The notes beneath the pieces were generated by a model that had not been told where the DNA came from, searched no databases, and saw only the letters and a list, made by a program, of their open reading frames with translations. DNA of 40,898 nt from Hespellia sp. (GTDB lineage: Bacteria > Bacillota > Clostridia > Lachnospirales > Lachnospiraceae): assembly GCA_028689735.1 (NCBI GenBank), contig JAQVCP010000021.1:1-40898 (forward strand). Direction: 5' to 3'. A program made the position numbers and the translations under genes. Shown here in pieces: positions 32,408 through 40,811 of the stretch. Within the stretch, counting starts at the first letter, position 1; each line of letters starts with the position of its first letter.

Positions 32408-32740
32408 TCATTTCTCTTTTGGTTTGTCTGCGTTCTCTTTGTCCTGCCATTTTTTGCGCTCCACAAAGCGACCCATGAAAAAGGCAATGATACCGACACC
32501 GATTCCGGTCTGGACGCAGAAGAGCAGGCTCTCAATCTCGCCGGGAAGCTCGCCTCCGATGAGCGTCTCAAGCACTGGAGTAAACCAGGGTTCATAGTGT
32601 CCGTTTATCTTCTCGATCATAACGCTCCCGGCATCGTCGGAACCGCCAAATTCAGCACCCTTTAAAGCAAACAGAGGAACGATGGCGATCACAAGGACCA
32701 GAGCCAGAAGAATCAAAACTGTTTTTGTGTTTTTACTCAT
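32408..32740 (-). CDS. cbiN: Cobalt transport protein CbiN
   Basis: This 110-residue auxiliary protein has two membrane helices (about residues 7-25 and 75-92) flanking an extracytoplasmic loop with the CbiN hallmark [25 protein letters not shown]. It helps load Co2+ into CbiM. The C-terminal cytoplasmic tail is Lys/Glu-rich. Its ATG overlaps the end of cbiM by eight bases, consistent with translational coupling. Confidence 0.95.
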   Translation of the reverse strand: MSKNTKTVLILLALVLVIAIVPLFALKGAEFGGSDDAGSVMIEKINGHYEPWFTPVLETLIGGELPGEIESLLFCVQTGIGVGIIAFFMGRFVERKKWQDKENADKPKEK

Positions 32741-33491
32741 GTGTTGGTCCCTCCTTTATGAATCCGATGGATTTTAACTCCGGTTTTGCGTAGGTTTCCA
32801 GTCCAATCACAAGGATTACCGTGAGAATTCCTTCGATGACAGCCAAAGGAAGCTGCGTTGGGGCGAAGACTCCCAGAAATTTTACAGCAGAGGCTGCAAC
32901 GCCGCCACTAGTGGATGGATAGGCAAGTGCCAGCTGAAAACTGGTCACACAGTAAGTGAATAAATCCCCCAGCATCGCTGCAAGGAAAATGGAAACCCGT
33001 CTGTTGACGTTACATTTCCCACATAGTTTGTAGACACCATATGCCAGAAACGGTCCTGCGACCGCCATGGAAAAGGTATTGGCTCCCAGTGTTGTGAGCC
33101 CGCCATGTGCAAGCAGAATCGCCTGGAACAGCAGAACAATCACTCCCAGAATACTGACTGCACCGGGTCCAAATAAGATGGCACCAAGACCGGTTCCGGT
33201 CATGTGGGAACAGCTTCCGGTCACTGACGGAATCTTAAGGGAAGAAATTACAAAGACATAGGCACCGGCCATTGCCAGAATAGTGATGGCCTTCCTATTT
33301 TCACGAAGCGTTTTGCGAATGGAGAAAAAGCCCGCTGCTAAAAAGGGCAGACAGAGAATTCCCCACGATATACAGAATGAAATAGGAAGATACCCTTCCA
33401 TGATATGCATTGCATTTGCCACGGGTGTGATTCCCATACAGAGTGAAAAAACGACGGTAAGAGCGACAAGCTTTTTTTGTTTGAGTGTCAT
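32733..33491 (-). CDS. cbiM: Cobalt ECF transporter substrate-binding protein CbiM
   Basis: This 252-residue S-component has a signal-like first helix ending ANA just before MHIMEGYLP. Cleavage there would expose Met-His, the N-terminal metal-binding loop known in CbiM/NikM proteins. Further motifs: [24 protein letters not shown] (with the conserved SxxHxTG), [22 protein letters not shown] and a C-terminal helix. It is the first gene of the operon. The ATG has AGGAGGA upstream, and two TTTGATGTACA direct repeats lie in the leader. Confidence 0.95.
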   Translation of the reverse strand: MTLKQKKLVALTVVFSLCMGITPVANAMHIMEGYLPISFCISWGILCLPFLAAGFFSIRKTLRENRKAITILAMAGAYVFVISSLKIPSVTGSCSHMTGTGLGAILFGPGAVSILGVIVLLFQAILLAHGGLTTLGANTFSMAVAGPFLAYGVYKLCGKCNVNRRVSIFLAAMLGDLFTYCVTSFQLALAYPSTSGGVAASAVKFLGVFAPTQLPLAVIEGILTVILVIGLETYAKPELKSIGFIKEGPTHE

Positions 33492-33519
33492 ATGAAAAGT
33501 CCTCCTAAAATATAATTGA

Positions 33520-33583
33520 TTTGATGTACAGCGATAAATTTGATGTACAATTTCATGATACAGTGGATTGAGAGCAATGTCAA
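33520..33583 (-). promoter_or_regulatory. cbi operon promoter and direct-repeat operator
   Basis: On the minus strand TTGACA (33583-33578) and TATCAT (33560-33555) have a 17-bp spacer. Just downstream, TGTACATCAAA occurs twice in direct orientation (33549-33539 and 33530-33520), 19 bp apart, covering the start region. The leader of about 55 bases is too short for a cobalamin riboswitch, so a protein regulator binding these repeats is likely. Confidence 0.65.
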
Positions 33584-33762
33584 TTGGAAGGGGGAACCTG
33601 AACGATTTTGAGACGCAATTTTTCTGACACGAAAAACGCCGGTCGTTTTCATTCTAAATGGTACCACAGGAAGGATTCAAATTGCTGAAAGAGATAAAAT
33701 ATGATATTCTCATAAAAGAAGAGCAATATAGAAAATTGTAATTGTAAGGAAGGGGCACACAG

Positions 33763-34521
33763 ATGAGAATAGAGCGCAAGGATGAAATCATCCACATGGT
33801 CACAGAGGATAAGGTGGTCAAGGCAAATTTACTGTCAGAAAAATTTCAGGTCTCAATGGAGACCATCAGAAGAGATTTAGAAGAACTGGAAAAAGAAGGA
33901 ATTGTAAAGCGCGTACATGGCGGAGCTGTGATCAATCTTGCCCACAGTGTTGAACCGGATTACTCTTACCGGGAAATCAAAAATTACGAAGAAAAGCTGC
34001 TGATTGGGAAAAAGGCGGTTTCTCTTGTTGAAGATGGAGAGACAATTATTATTGATATTGGAACTACCACATTGGAATTTGCCAGATTTCTCAGAGGAAA
34101 AAAGAAGGTGACAGTCCTTACAAATTCCCTGAAGATTGCATTTGAATTGATGGATGATCCTAATATAACGGTAATTATCTTTGGCGGAAAGGTCCGCCTC
34201 GGAGAGGGGAGTACCTCTGGATACTGGGCGGAAGAGATGGTGGATCAATTCTATGCAGACAAACTATTTCTCGGTGTGGGGACCTTGGAGACAGAAAAGG
34301 GAATTATGGATTATCATATAGAAGAAAGTAATCTGCGAAGGCATTTTATCCATCATGCAAAACAGATTATCGGGTTGGCGGACTATAGTAAATTCGAGGC
34401 AGATGCTTTGAACATGGTGTGCGAGACCCCTAAAATTGATTATATAGTTACGGACGAGAAAACGAGTAAAAAGGTGATTAAACGTTTGAATGAGAAGGGA
34501 GTGCAAGTCATTCTTGCATAG
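33763..34521 (+). CDS. DeoR/GlpR-family transcriptional regulator
   Basis: This 252-residue repressor has an N-terminal helix-turn-helix of DeoR type (RKDEIIHMVTEDKVVKANLLSEKFQVSMETIRRDLEELEKEGIVKRVHGGAV) and a C-terminal sugar-phosphate sensor domain (DGETIIIDIGTTTLEFAR, TVLTNSLKIAFEL, IIFGGKVR, KLFLGVGTLETEKGIMDYHIEE). DeoR proteins such as GlpR sense a phosphorylated intermediate of the pathway they control. It lies upstream of, and in the same direction as, the polyol operon and is separated from it by a strong terminator, so it most likely controls that operon from its own transcript. A possible promoter is TTGCTG (33682-33687) with TATTCT (33705-33710). Confidence 0.92.
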   Translation: MRIERKDEIIHMVTEDKVVKANLLSEKFQVSMETIRRDLEELEKEGIVKRVHGGAVINLAHSVEPDYSYREIKNYEEKLLIGKKAVSLVEDGETIIIDIGTTTLEFARFLRGKKKVTVLTNSLKIAFELMDDPNITVIIFGGKVRLGEGSTSGYWAEEMVDQFYADKLFLGVGTLETEKGIMDYHIEESNLRRHFIHHAKQIIGLADYSKFEADALNMVCETPKIDYIVTDEKTSKKVIKRLNEKGVQVILA

Positions 34522-34591
34522 AGTAATCTTACCAAAGAAGCGCAGGGTTACGAGGGATCAGGGGGATTCAGAGTATCGTCTGATTAGAAAG

Positions 34592-34635
34592 AGACCAGGT
34601 ATCTGTTTAGGACAAGCAGATACCTGGTCTTTTTG
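34592..34635 (+). terminator. Terminator after the DeoR-family gene
   Basis: AGACCAGGTATCTG (34592-34605) pairs perfectly with CAGATACCTGGTCT (34617-34630), followed by TTTT. The 14-bp stem is very strong. Confidence 0.93.
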
Positions 34636-35086
34636 GAACTCAAATAAATCAAATGTCAGATAAAAAAGCCAAAAATGCTCAATTTTGTGTAAAAAGCATA
34701 GATTTGCTGTGGATGGGATGTGGTTTTATTCTTGAAAACAAACGAACTGTAAGCGGCACTAAGAATCAGATAGAAGCAAAGATTTATGAAAAGAGTAATT
34801 CCTGTAAATTTAAATAAGTGGGATAGACATTTTCAACAGTTTTTCGCGCTTCCCGACATGAGAAGGTGCTATCTATAAAAATGGAAAGAGATAATTAAAA
34901 GTTAGAAAACAGAAATATCAAAATGTGCGAAAAATTGCGAAAATGTTTCTGTGCACATTTTAAACAGATTAAAATTGGGAAAAACCAACAAAAAAATGAA
35001 AAAAAGTGCGTTTGCACAAAAAAAGATATTGTGATAGATTGTGATTACAAAATGAATGGCCGTTCAAAATAAAAGGAGGAAATAAA
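34636..35086 (+). promoter_or_regulatory. Regulatory region of the polyol operon
   Basis: No gene is seen. TTGCAC (35012-35017) and TAGATT (35035-35040) form a promoter with 17-bp spacer. Candidate operators: near-palindrome TGAATGGCCGTTCA (35053-35066) just after the start; GTGC-GTTT-GCAC (35006-35017) over the minus-35; and AAAATGTGC/GCACATTTT (34920-34928, 34953-34961) 24 bp apart upstream. The last two share TGTGCR elements, as expected for a looping repressor such as a DeoR protein or a catabolite regulator. The 34636-34900 part is AT-rich without clear features. Confidence 0.6.
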
Positions 35087-35395
35087 ATGTCAGATCTAGT
35101 TAAAATTACTGTATTGAAGAAAACATTGATGGAAGAGATTGCAGATGAGTATGCAGGAAAAGGTGCAATTAAAATCTGTGGTAAGTTTGAAGAAGGCGAT
35201 ACTTTTATCACGGATGGACGAACTGTGCCGGAAGGTTTTTGTACCTGGGCGTGGGCAGACATCTTTAAGGATATTATCTTTGTGAGAAATAACATGGACT
35301 GTATTGGAACCCTCGATAAGAAATCTCAGATTGCAAGCTGTACCGATGGCTTCCGACCTGTTATTTTCAGAATAGAACCTTATTTGGAGGGATAG
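35087..35395 (+). CDS. TIGR04076-like small protein
   Basis: This 102-residue protein has the pattern EGFCTWAWADIFKDIIFVRNNMD followed by CTDGFRPVIFRIE, which matches my memory of the TIGR04076 family, a set of small proteins of unknown function with conserved Cys and Trp. Four cysteines (in KICGKF, GFCTW, MDCIG, ASCTDG) could bind metal. It is the first gene of the polyol operon, with AAAGGAGGA upstream, and 18 bp before the EutH-like gene. Its position suggests a role linked to the substrate or its transport. Confidence 0.8.
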   Translation: MSDLVKITVLKKTLMEEIADEYAGKGAIKICGKFEEGDTFITDGRTVPEGFCTWAWADIFKDIIFVRNNMDCIGTLDKKSQIASCTDGFRPVIFRIEPYLEG

Positions 35396-35413
35396 AAAGG
35401 GAAAGGTGAAGCA

Positions 35414-36514
35414 ATGACATTTGATCAGATTATTTTGTGGGTAATGGCAATTGGACTTCTGGTTGGCGCGATAGATAAGATTACAGGAAACCATCTGGGA
35501 CTGGGCGAGAAATTCGACGAAGGATTCCAGGCAATGGGATCTCTGGCTCTGGGGATGGTTGGAATTGTCTGTCTTGCGCCGGTTATTTCCAATCTTCTCG
35601 GACCGATTATCATTCCGGCATGTAAGGCGATTGGCGCTGATCCGGCTTTGTTTGGCTCCATTCTCGCAAATGACATGGGCGGCTATTCTCTGGCAATGGA
35701 GCTTGCACAGAATGAGCAGGCAGGACTTTTTGCAGGAAATATCGTAGCTTCTATGCTGGGATGTACACTGGTATTCTCCATTCCAGTGGGACTTGGATTG
35801 ATTGAAAAAGAGGACCGTGCATTTTTTTCACAGGGTCTGCTGATCGGTTTGATTACCATACCGATTGGCTGTATTGTGGGTGGAATCGTAGCAGGATTTC
35901 CAATGGGACTTATCATCAGCAATACAATTCCGATTTTGATTATCTCACTGCTTCTGGCTCTTGGATTAAAACTCATTCCTGAGAAAATGATAAAGGGCTG
36001 TACTATTTTCGGACAGGTTATTACAATTATCATATATGTAGGTCTTGCCTGCGCAGCATTTGAATACATCACCGGAGTCACGATCATCAAAGGAATGGCA
36101 CCAATCATGGATGGTATGAATGCAATTGCTGGAATCGCCATCGTTCTTCTTGGAACATTCCCTGTTTTGGCAGTGCTGGTGAAAGTGCTGAATAAACCGC
36201 TGAATGCCATAGGGAGAAAGCTGGGAATGGATGCGACAAGCGCAGCCGGAATTGTATTTACACTGGCAAATTCTGTTCCGGTCTATACCATGATGAAGAG
36301 TATGAAGAAAAAGGGAATTATCATCAACACGGCATGGCTGGTTCCGGCAACGGCAGCCCTTGGAGATCATCTGGGATTTACTGCAGGGGTGCAGCCTTCC
36401 ATGATTACTCCGGTAGTGATCGGAAAGCTGACAGCAGGTGTGGCAGCAATCATTCTTGCATATTTCATGACGAAAAAAATGAAGGATGACGAAAATATTG
36501 TGGCGGCAGAATAG
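35414..36514 (+). CDS. EutH-like permease
   Basis: This 366-residue, roughly ten-helix membrane protein resembles EutH, the ethanolamine uptake protein. Matching segments: KFDEGFQAMGSLALGMVGIVCLAPVI, LGPIIIPACKAIGADPALFGSILANDMGGYSLAMELA, VFSIPVGLGLIEKEDRAFFSQGLLIGLITIPIGCIVGGIVAG and LGDHLGFTAGVQPSMITPVVIGKL. No other eut gene (ammonia lyase, shell proteins) is in the window. It lies in an operon with a glycerol-kinase homologue and glycerol-phosphate-type oxidases, where a GlpF facilitator is normally found. The likely role is import of the operon's small alcohol substrate; which one is unknown. Confidence 0.88.
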   Translation: MTFDQIILWVMAIGLLVGAIDKITGNHLGLGEKFDEGFQAMGSLALGMVGIVCLAPVISNLLGPIIIPACKAIGADPALFGSILANDMGGYSLAMELAQNEQAGLFAGNIVASMLGCTLVFSIPVGLGLIEKEDRAFFSQGLLIGLITIPIGCIVGGIVAGFPMGLIISNTIPILIISLLLALGLKLIPEKMIKGCTIFGQVITIIIYVGLACAAFEYITGVTIIKGMAPIMDGMNAIAGIAIVLLGTFPVLAVLVKVLNKPLNAIGRKLGMDATSAAGIVFTLANSVPVYTMMKSMKKKGIIINTAWLVPATAALGDHLGFTAGVQPSMITPVVIGKLTAGVAAIILAYFMTKKMKDDENIVAAE

Positions 36515-36564
36515 ATGAAAACAAAATAGACAAAATGGTCTAATTCTATAAAGGAGATAAAAAG

Positions 36565-38064
36565 ATGAGTAAATATTATATGGGAATCGATCAGGGAACG
36601 ACGGGAACAACCGTACTGATTCTGGATGAAGAATGGAACTGTCTTTCGAGAGGTTATAAAGAACATACCCAATATTTTCCGCAGCCCGGCTGGGTGGAGC
36701 ATGATCCGCTGGAAATCTGGGACGCAATCCGGGCGTCCGTAGGGATAGCAATGGAAAAGGCAGATGTGAAAAATGTAGACGACATTGCATGTATCGGTCT
36801 GGATAACCAGGGAGAAACCGTAGTACTCTGGGACAATGTGACAGGGGTTCCCGTCTACAACGCCATTGTCTGGCAGGACCGTAGAACGGCAAGAGAAGCA
36901 GATATAATTGCAGAGCAATACGGGGAAATGATCCGTGAAAAGACAGGACTGATTATTGATGCATATTTCAGTGCCACCAAGATAAAATGGGTGATTGAAA
37001 ATGTGCCGGGTGTGAAGGAGAAAATCGAGCGGAACAGAATCAATGCAGGAACTCTCGATACATGGATGATCTGGAAACTCACACATGGAAAGGTATTTGT
37101 GACAGACCAGTCCACGGCATCCAGAACCATGCTGTTTAATGTACATACAGGAGAATGGGATGATGAAATCCTAGGGGCTCTGGACATACCAAAATCAATC
37201 CTTCCGGAAATCAAAGACAGTGCAGCGGTTTATGGAAATACGGACCCGTTGGATTTCTTTGGAGCAAGAATTCCGATCTCAGGTTCTGTGGTCGATCAGC
37301 AGGCCGCATTGTTTGGTCAGACCTGCTTTGAACCGGGAACTGTGAAGACGACTTATGGTACAGGATGCTTCATGCTGATGAATACAGGAGATAAACCGGT
37401 ATATTCGGATAATGGGCTTCTTACTACAGTTGGCTGGGGATTGGATGGCGGAGAGATGACATTTGCTTTGGACGGGGGAATCTATATCGCCGGAGCGGCA
37501 GTGCAGTGGCTGCGAGATAAGATGAAGCTGATTACGAGTGCCTCCGAGACAGAAGAGATTGCTAACAGTGTAGATGATACAGGTGGTGTGTTCTTTGTTC
37601 CGGCATTTTCCGGACTGGCGGCACCGCATTGGGATCAGTATGCGAGAGGCACCATAGTGGGAATTACCGGGGGAACGACCAAAGAGCAGATTGTGAGGGC
37701 AACACTTGAGAGTATGGCATATCAGGTGAAGGACAACCTGGATGTCATGGTGGGAGATTCCAAAATTCCAATCGAAGTCATGCGTGTGGATGGCGGAGCA
37801 TCGGTCAATGGTTTCCTGATGCAGTTCCAGGCAGACATTCTTGGTATTCCGGTGGATGTTCCGGAAATCACAGACACAACGGCTTTGGGAGCAGCATATC
37901 TGGCAGCTTATGGAATCGGAGATTTTAAGAGTATTGATGATATCAAGGGAAAATGGAAGCTGAAAAAGAGATACGAACCACAAATGGACGAGGAAACAAG
38001 AGCACGTCTTTTACATAAATGGCATAAGGCAGTAGAGCGGGCGAAAGATTGGGAAGAAGATTAG
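36565..38064 (+). CDS. FGGY kinase, glycerol kinase homologue with Gly at position 83
   Basis: This 499-residue FGGY kinase is of glycerol-kinase length. It opens MSKYYMGIDQGTTGTTVLILD and keeps most glycerol-site residues: Glu84, Trp in AIVWQDRRT, Tyr in DAYFSATK, Asp-Gln in VDQQAALFGQ and Phe in YGTGCFMLMNTG. The motif NQRET, however, is NQGET, so Arg83, which binds a substrate hydroxyl in E. coli GlpK, is Gly. The first loop DQGTTSSR is DQGTTGTT, losing the Arg. An FBP-site-like arginine pattern is not obvious. These changes suggest a substrate related to but different from glycerol. It is followed after 18 bp by a glycerol-3-phosphate-dehydrogenase-like gene. Confidence 0.92.
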   Translation: MSKYYMGIDQGTTGTTVLILDEEWNCLSRGYKEHTQYFPQPGWVEHDPLEIWDAIRASVGIAMEKADVKNVDDIACIGLDNQGETVVLWDNVTGVPVYNAIVWQDRRTAREADIIAEQYGEMIREKTGLIIDAYFSATKIKWVIENVPGVKEKIERNRINAGTLDTWMIWKLTHGKVFVTDQSTASRTMLFNVHTGEWDDEILGALDIPKSILPEIKDSAAVYGNTDPLDFFGARIPISGSVVDQQAALFGQTCFEPGTVKTTYGTGCFMLMNTGDKPVYSDNGLLTTVGWGLDGGEMTFALDGGIYIAGAAVQWLRDKMKLITSASETEEIANSVDDTGGVFFVPAFSGLAAPHWDQYARGTIVGITGGTTKEQIVRATLESMAYQVKDNLDVMVGDSKIPIEVMRVDGGASVNGFLMQFQADILGIPVDVPEITDTTALGAAYLAAYGIGDFKSIDDIKGKWKLKKRYEPQMDEETRARLLHKWHKAVERAKDWEED

Positions 38065-38082
38065 AAAATGGAGGAAAGAAAA

Positions 38083-39522
38083 ATGGTAAAAACAGATGTT
38101 GTTGTAATTGGAGCAGGGGCAGTCGGCTGTGCAATCGCACGGGAATTGTCCAAGTATAAAATCAATGTTACCGTAGTAGACAAACGAGATGATGTGGGTG
38201 GCGATGCTTCAAAGTCAAACAGCGCAATTATCCATACCGGATACGATGCAGCACCGGGAACGCTGGAGTCCCAGCTTGTTGTGGCAGCGAATCCGATGTA
38301 TGACCAGCTGACAAAGGATCTGGATGTTCCGTTTGACAGAATCGGCGCAGTGCTACCTGCATTTAACGAGGAGCAGTTTGAAAAGCTTCCTTCCATCAAG
38401 GAGAAGGCATTTAAGAACCATGTGTATGATGTGGAATATTTATCAAAAGAAGAGATTCTTGCGAAGGAACCGGAACTCAATAAAGATGTGCTGGGCGGCT
38501 TATTTATTCCGAGAGAGAGTATCATCGATCCATTTATCCTGGTGCAGGCTCTGGCGGAAAATGCCAATGAAAATGGTGTAAACTTTATGCTGAACACCGA
38601 AGTGACAGACATCAAGGTAGAAGACGGGGCAATCAAAGCAGTTGAGACTACTGGTGGGACGATTGAGACCAGTTTTGTAGTCAATGCAGCAGCACTCCAC
38701 TGTGATGATATCGCAGCAATGGTCGGCAAAGCAGATTATAAGGTAGTCGCAAGACGCGGACAGTTTTATATTCTTGATAAAAATACAAGCTGTAAGGTGC
38801 AGAATATTGTTCTTCCAATTCCGACCAAAGTGACAAAAGGAAAGCTCATGACACCGACCATTCATGGAAACATGCTGGTTGGACCAACCGCAGAAGATCT
38901 TCCGGACAAGGTAGATGTCTCTGTGACAACTGAAGGACTGGACAGCATTTACGCAGACGTAAGCAAGATGATTCCAAATGTCAATATCAGAGACACTATC
39001 ACACAGTACAGCGGACTTCGTCCAAACCGGAATCCGGAAGGACTTCATGTCGATGTATACGATGACTTAAAAGGATATGTGAATTTATCCGGAGTACGTT
39101 CCACAGGACTGACCCTGTCGGTATCTATGGGAAAATACGTGGCAGAGAAGATGAAAGAAATCGGCTGTGAACTGGTATTTAAGGATGATTTCAAAGCAAC
39201 CAGAAAAGGCATTCCATGTTTCCACCAGATGACCATAGAAGAGCAGGAAGCAATCGTAAAAGAAGAACCCCTGTATGGCAATATCGTATGTCGCTGTGAG
39301 ACCATCACCGAGGGAGAAATCTTAAGAGCAATCCATCGTCCGCTGGGCGCAAAAACCGTAGATGCAGTGAAGCGGAGAGTCAGAGCCGGCATGGGACGCT
39401 GCCAAGGCGGGTTCTGCGGTCCGAAGGTCATTGAAATCCTTGCGAGAGAACTGAACATTCCAACGGAGCAGGTCAACAAAAATCTGGAAGGTTCTTACAT
39501 GATAACAGGAAAAAATAAGTAA
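38083..39522 (+). CDS. GlpA/GlpO-like FAD-dependent dehydrogenase with [2Fe-2S] domain
   Basis: This 479-residue flavoprotein has an N-terminal FAD-binding fold DVVVIGAGAVGCAIARELSKY, a DAO-type core (DDVGGDASKSNSAIIHTGYDAAPGTLESQL, HGNMLVGPTAED, SGLRPNRNPEGLHV, STGLTLSVSMGKYVAE) and a C-terminal BFD-like [2Fe-2S] domain with CRCETITEGEI and GRCQGGFCGP cysteines. The family includes anaerobic glycerol-3-phosphate dehydrogenase subunit A. It would oxidise the phosphorylated product of the upstream kinase. ATG 38083 is chosen because GGAGG (38070-38074) lies eight bases before it. The next two genes encode its usual partners. Confidence 0.92.
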   Translation: MVKTDVVVIGAGAVGCAIARELSKYKINVTVVDKRDDVGGDASKSNSAIIHTGYDAAPGTLESQLVVAANPMYDQLTKDLDVPFDRIGAVLPAFNEEQFEKLPSIKEKAFKNHVYDVEYLSKEEILAKEPELNKDVLGGLFIPRESIIDPFILVQALAENANENGVNFMLNTEVTDIKVEDGAIKAVETTGGTIETSFVVNAAALHCDDIAAMVGKADYKVVARRGQFYILDKNTSCKVQNIVLPIPTKVTKGKLMTPTIHGNMLVGPTAEDLPDKVDVSVTTEGLDSIYADVSKMIPNVNIRDTITQYSGLRPNRNPEGLHVDVYDDLKGYVNLSGVRSTGLTLSVSMGKYVAEKMKEIGCELVFKDDFKATRKGIPCFHQMTIEEQEAIVKEEPLYGNIVCRCETITEGEILRAIHRPLGAKTVDAVKRRVRAGMGRCQGGFCGPKVIEILARELNIPTEQVNKNLEGSYMITGKNK

Positions 39523-39544
39523 GGGGAATGGAAGGAGAATAGCT

Positions 39545-40807
39545 ATGTATAAATTAGAATGTGATGTTGCAATCGTTGGTGGAGGCCCTGCCGGATTATC
39601 AGCAGCAGTTGCAGCAAAAAAAGAAGGCGCACAGAAGGTCCTGGTTATTGAGAGAGATGAAAGTATTGGCGGAATCCTGCAGCAATGTATCCATCCGGGA
39701 TTTGGACTGACTTATTTTAAAGAAGAGCTGACAGGACCGGAGTATGCCGGAAGATTTGCCGATGAGGCGATTGAACTTGGAGTGGAGTTCTTCTTAAACT
39801 CCATGGTTCTTGAAGTCAATGAAGAGAAAAAGACTATCCTTTGCGTAAATAAAGATTATGGCATGACAGAGGTAAAAGCAAAAAGTATCCTCCTGGCTAT
39901 GGGATGCAGGGAGAGAACCCGTGCCAACATTATGATTCCGGGAGCACGTCCGGCAGGAATCTACACGGCAGGATCGGCACAGAGACTGGTAAATAGGCAG
40001 AATGAAATGGTCGGTAAGCGAGTCGTGATTCTTGGCTCTGGAGACATTGGAATGATCATGGCGAGAAGAATGACTCTGGAGGGTGCAAAGGTTCTGGCAG
40101 TGATTGAGCTGATGGATTGTCTGGCAGGTTTGACCAGAAATAAAGTGCAGTGCCTGGATGACTTTGGAATTCCGCTTTATCTGGCTCATACCATTACAAA
40201 AATTGACGGATATCAGAGAGTGACAGGCGTGACATTTGCCGAAGTCGACGAGAATAAGAAACCGATCAAAGAGACGGAGCAGTATATCGAATGCGATACC
40301 GTACTGTTGTCTGTGGGTCTGATCCCGGAAAACGAACTGACAAGAAAAGCACAGATCGAAATCTCAAGAATCACCAACGGTCCAGTCGTCAACCAGTATA
40401 TGGAGACCTCGGCAGAAGGAATCTTTGCAAGTGGAAATGTAGTGCATGTAAACGATCTTGTAGATAATGTAAGTGCTGAAAGTATGAAAGCCGGAAAATT
40501 TGCTGCACAGTATGCCATGGGAACCCTTCCGAAAGAGCAGAAAAGAATCGTCAGTCAGACGGGAGATAATGTGCGTTATTTATGTCCGCAGCAGATCAGC
40601 GATTCCGGGGAGAATGAAAAAGTGAGTCTCTATTTCCGTGTGCTTCACCCAGACACCAAGGTAACACTTCGTGCCCTGGCAGGAGAGAAGGTACTGGCAG
40701 CGAAGAAGGTACTCAGAGTGAATCCGGGGGAAATGGAACATATTGATTTTAACACAGGGGATATTGATGGAAATCAGGTAACTGTGGAAGTGGTAAAGGA
40801 GGATTAA
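39545..40807 (+). CDS. GlpB-like FAD/NAD(P) oxidoreductase
   Basis: This 420-residue two-dinucleotide-domain flavoprotein has FAD motif DVAIVGGGPAGLSAAVAAKKEG, the motif GGILQQCIHPGFGL after it, an NAD-binding fold KRVVILGSGDIGMIMARRM near residue 158 and a C-terminal FAD motif TSAEGIFASGNVVHVNDLVDNVSAES. In Clostridia a protein of this type regularly sits between the GlpA-like dehydrogenase and a DUF1667 protein, and probably passes electrons from the flavin dehydrogenase to NAD(P). The last 75 residues are a beta-rich extension. Start ATG 39545 has AAGGAG; 23 bp after the previous stop. Confidence 0.9.
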   Translation: MYKLECDVAIVGGGPAGLSAAVAAKKEGAQKVLVIERDESIGGILQQCIHPGFGLTYFKEELTGPEYAGRFADEAIELGVEFFLNSMVLEVNEEKKTILCVNKDYGMTEVKAKSILLAMGCRERTRANIMIPGARPAGIYTAGSAQRLVNRQNEMVGKRVVILGSGDIGMIMARRMTLEGAKVLAVIELMDCLAGLTRNKVQCLDDFGIPLYLAHTITKIDGYQRVTGVTFAEVDENKKPIKETEQYIECDTVLLSVGLIPENELTRKAQIEISRITNGPVVNQYMETSAEGIFASGNVVHVNDLVDNVSAESMKAGKFAAQYAMGTLPKEQKRIVSQTGDNVRYLCPQQISDSGENEKVSLYFRVLHPDTKVTLRALAGEKVLAAKKVLRVNPGEMEHIDFNTGDIDGNQVTVEVVKED

Positions 40808-40811
40808 GGAC

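Noticed and set aside
33492-33762. Cobalamin riboswitch upstream of cbiM
   Set aside because: The mapped promoter leaves only about 55 bases of leader, and no B12-box-like sequence was seen.
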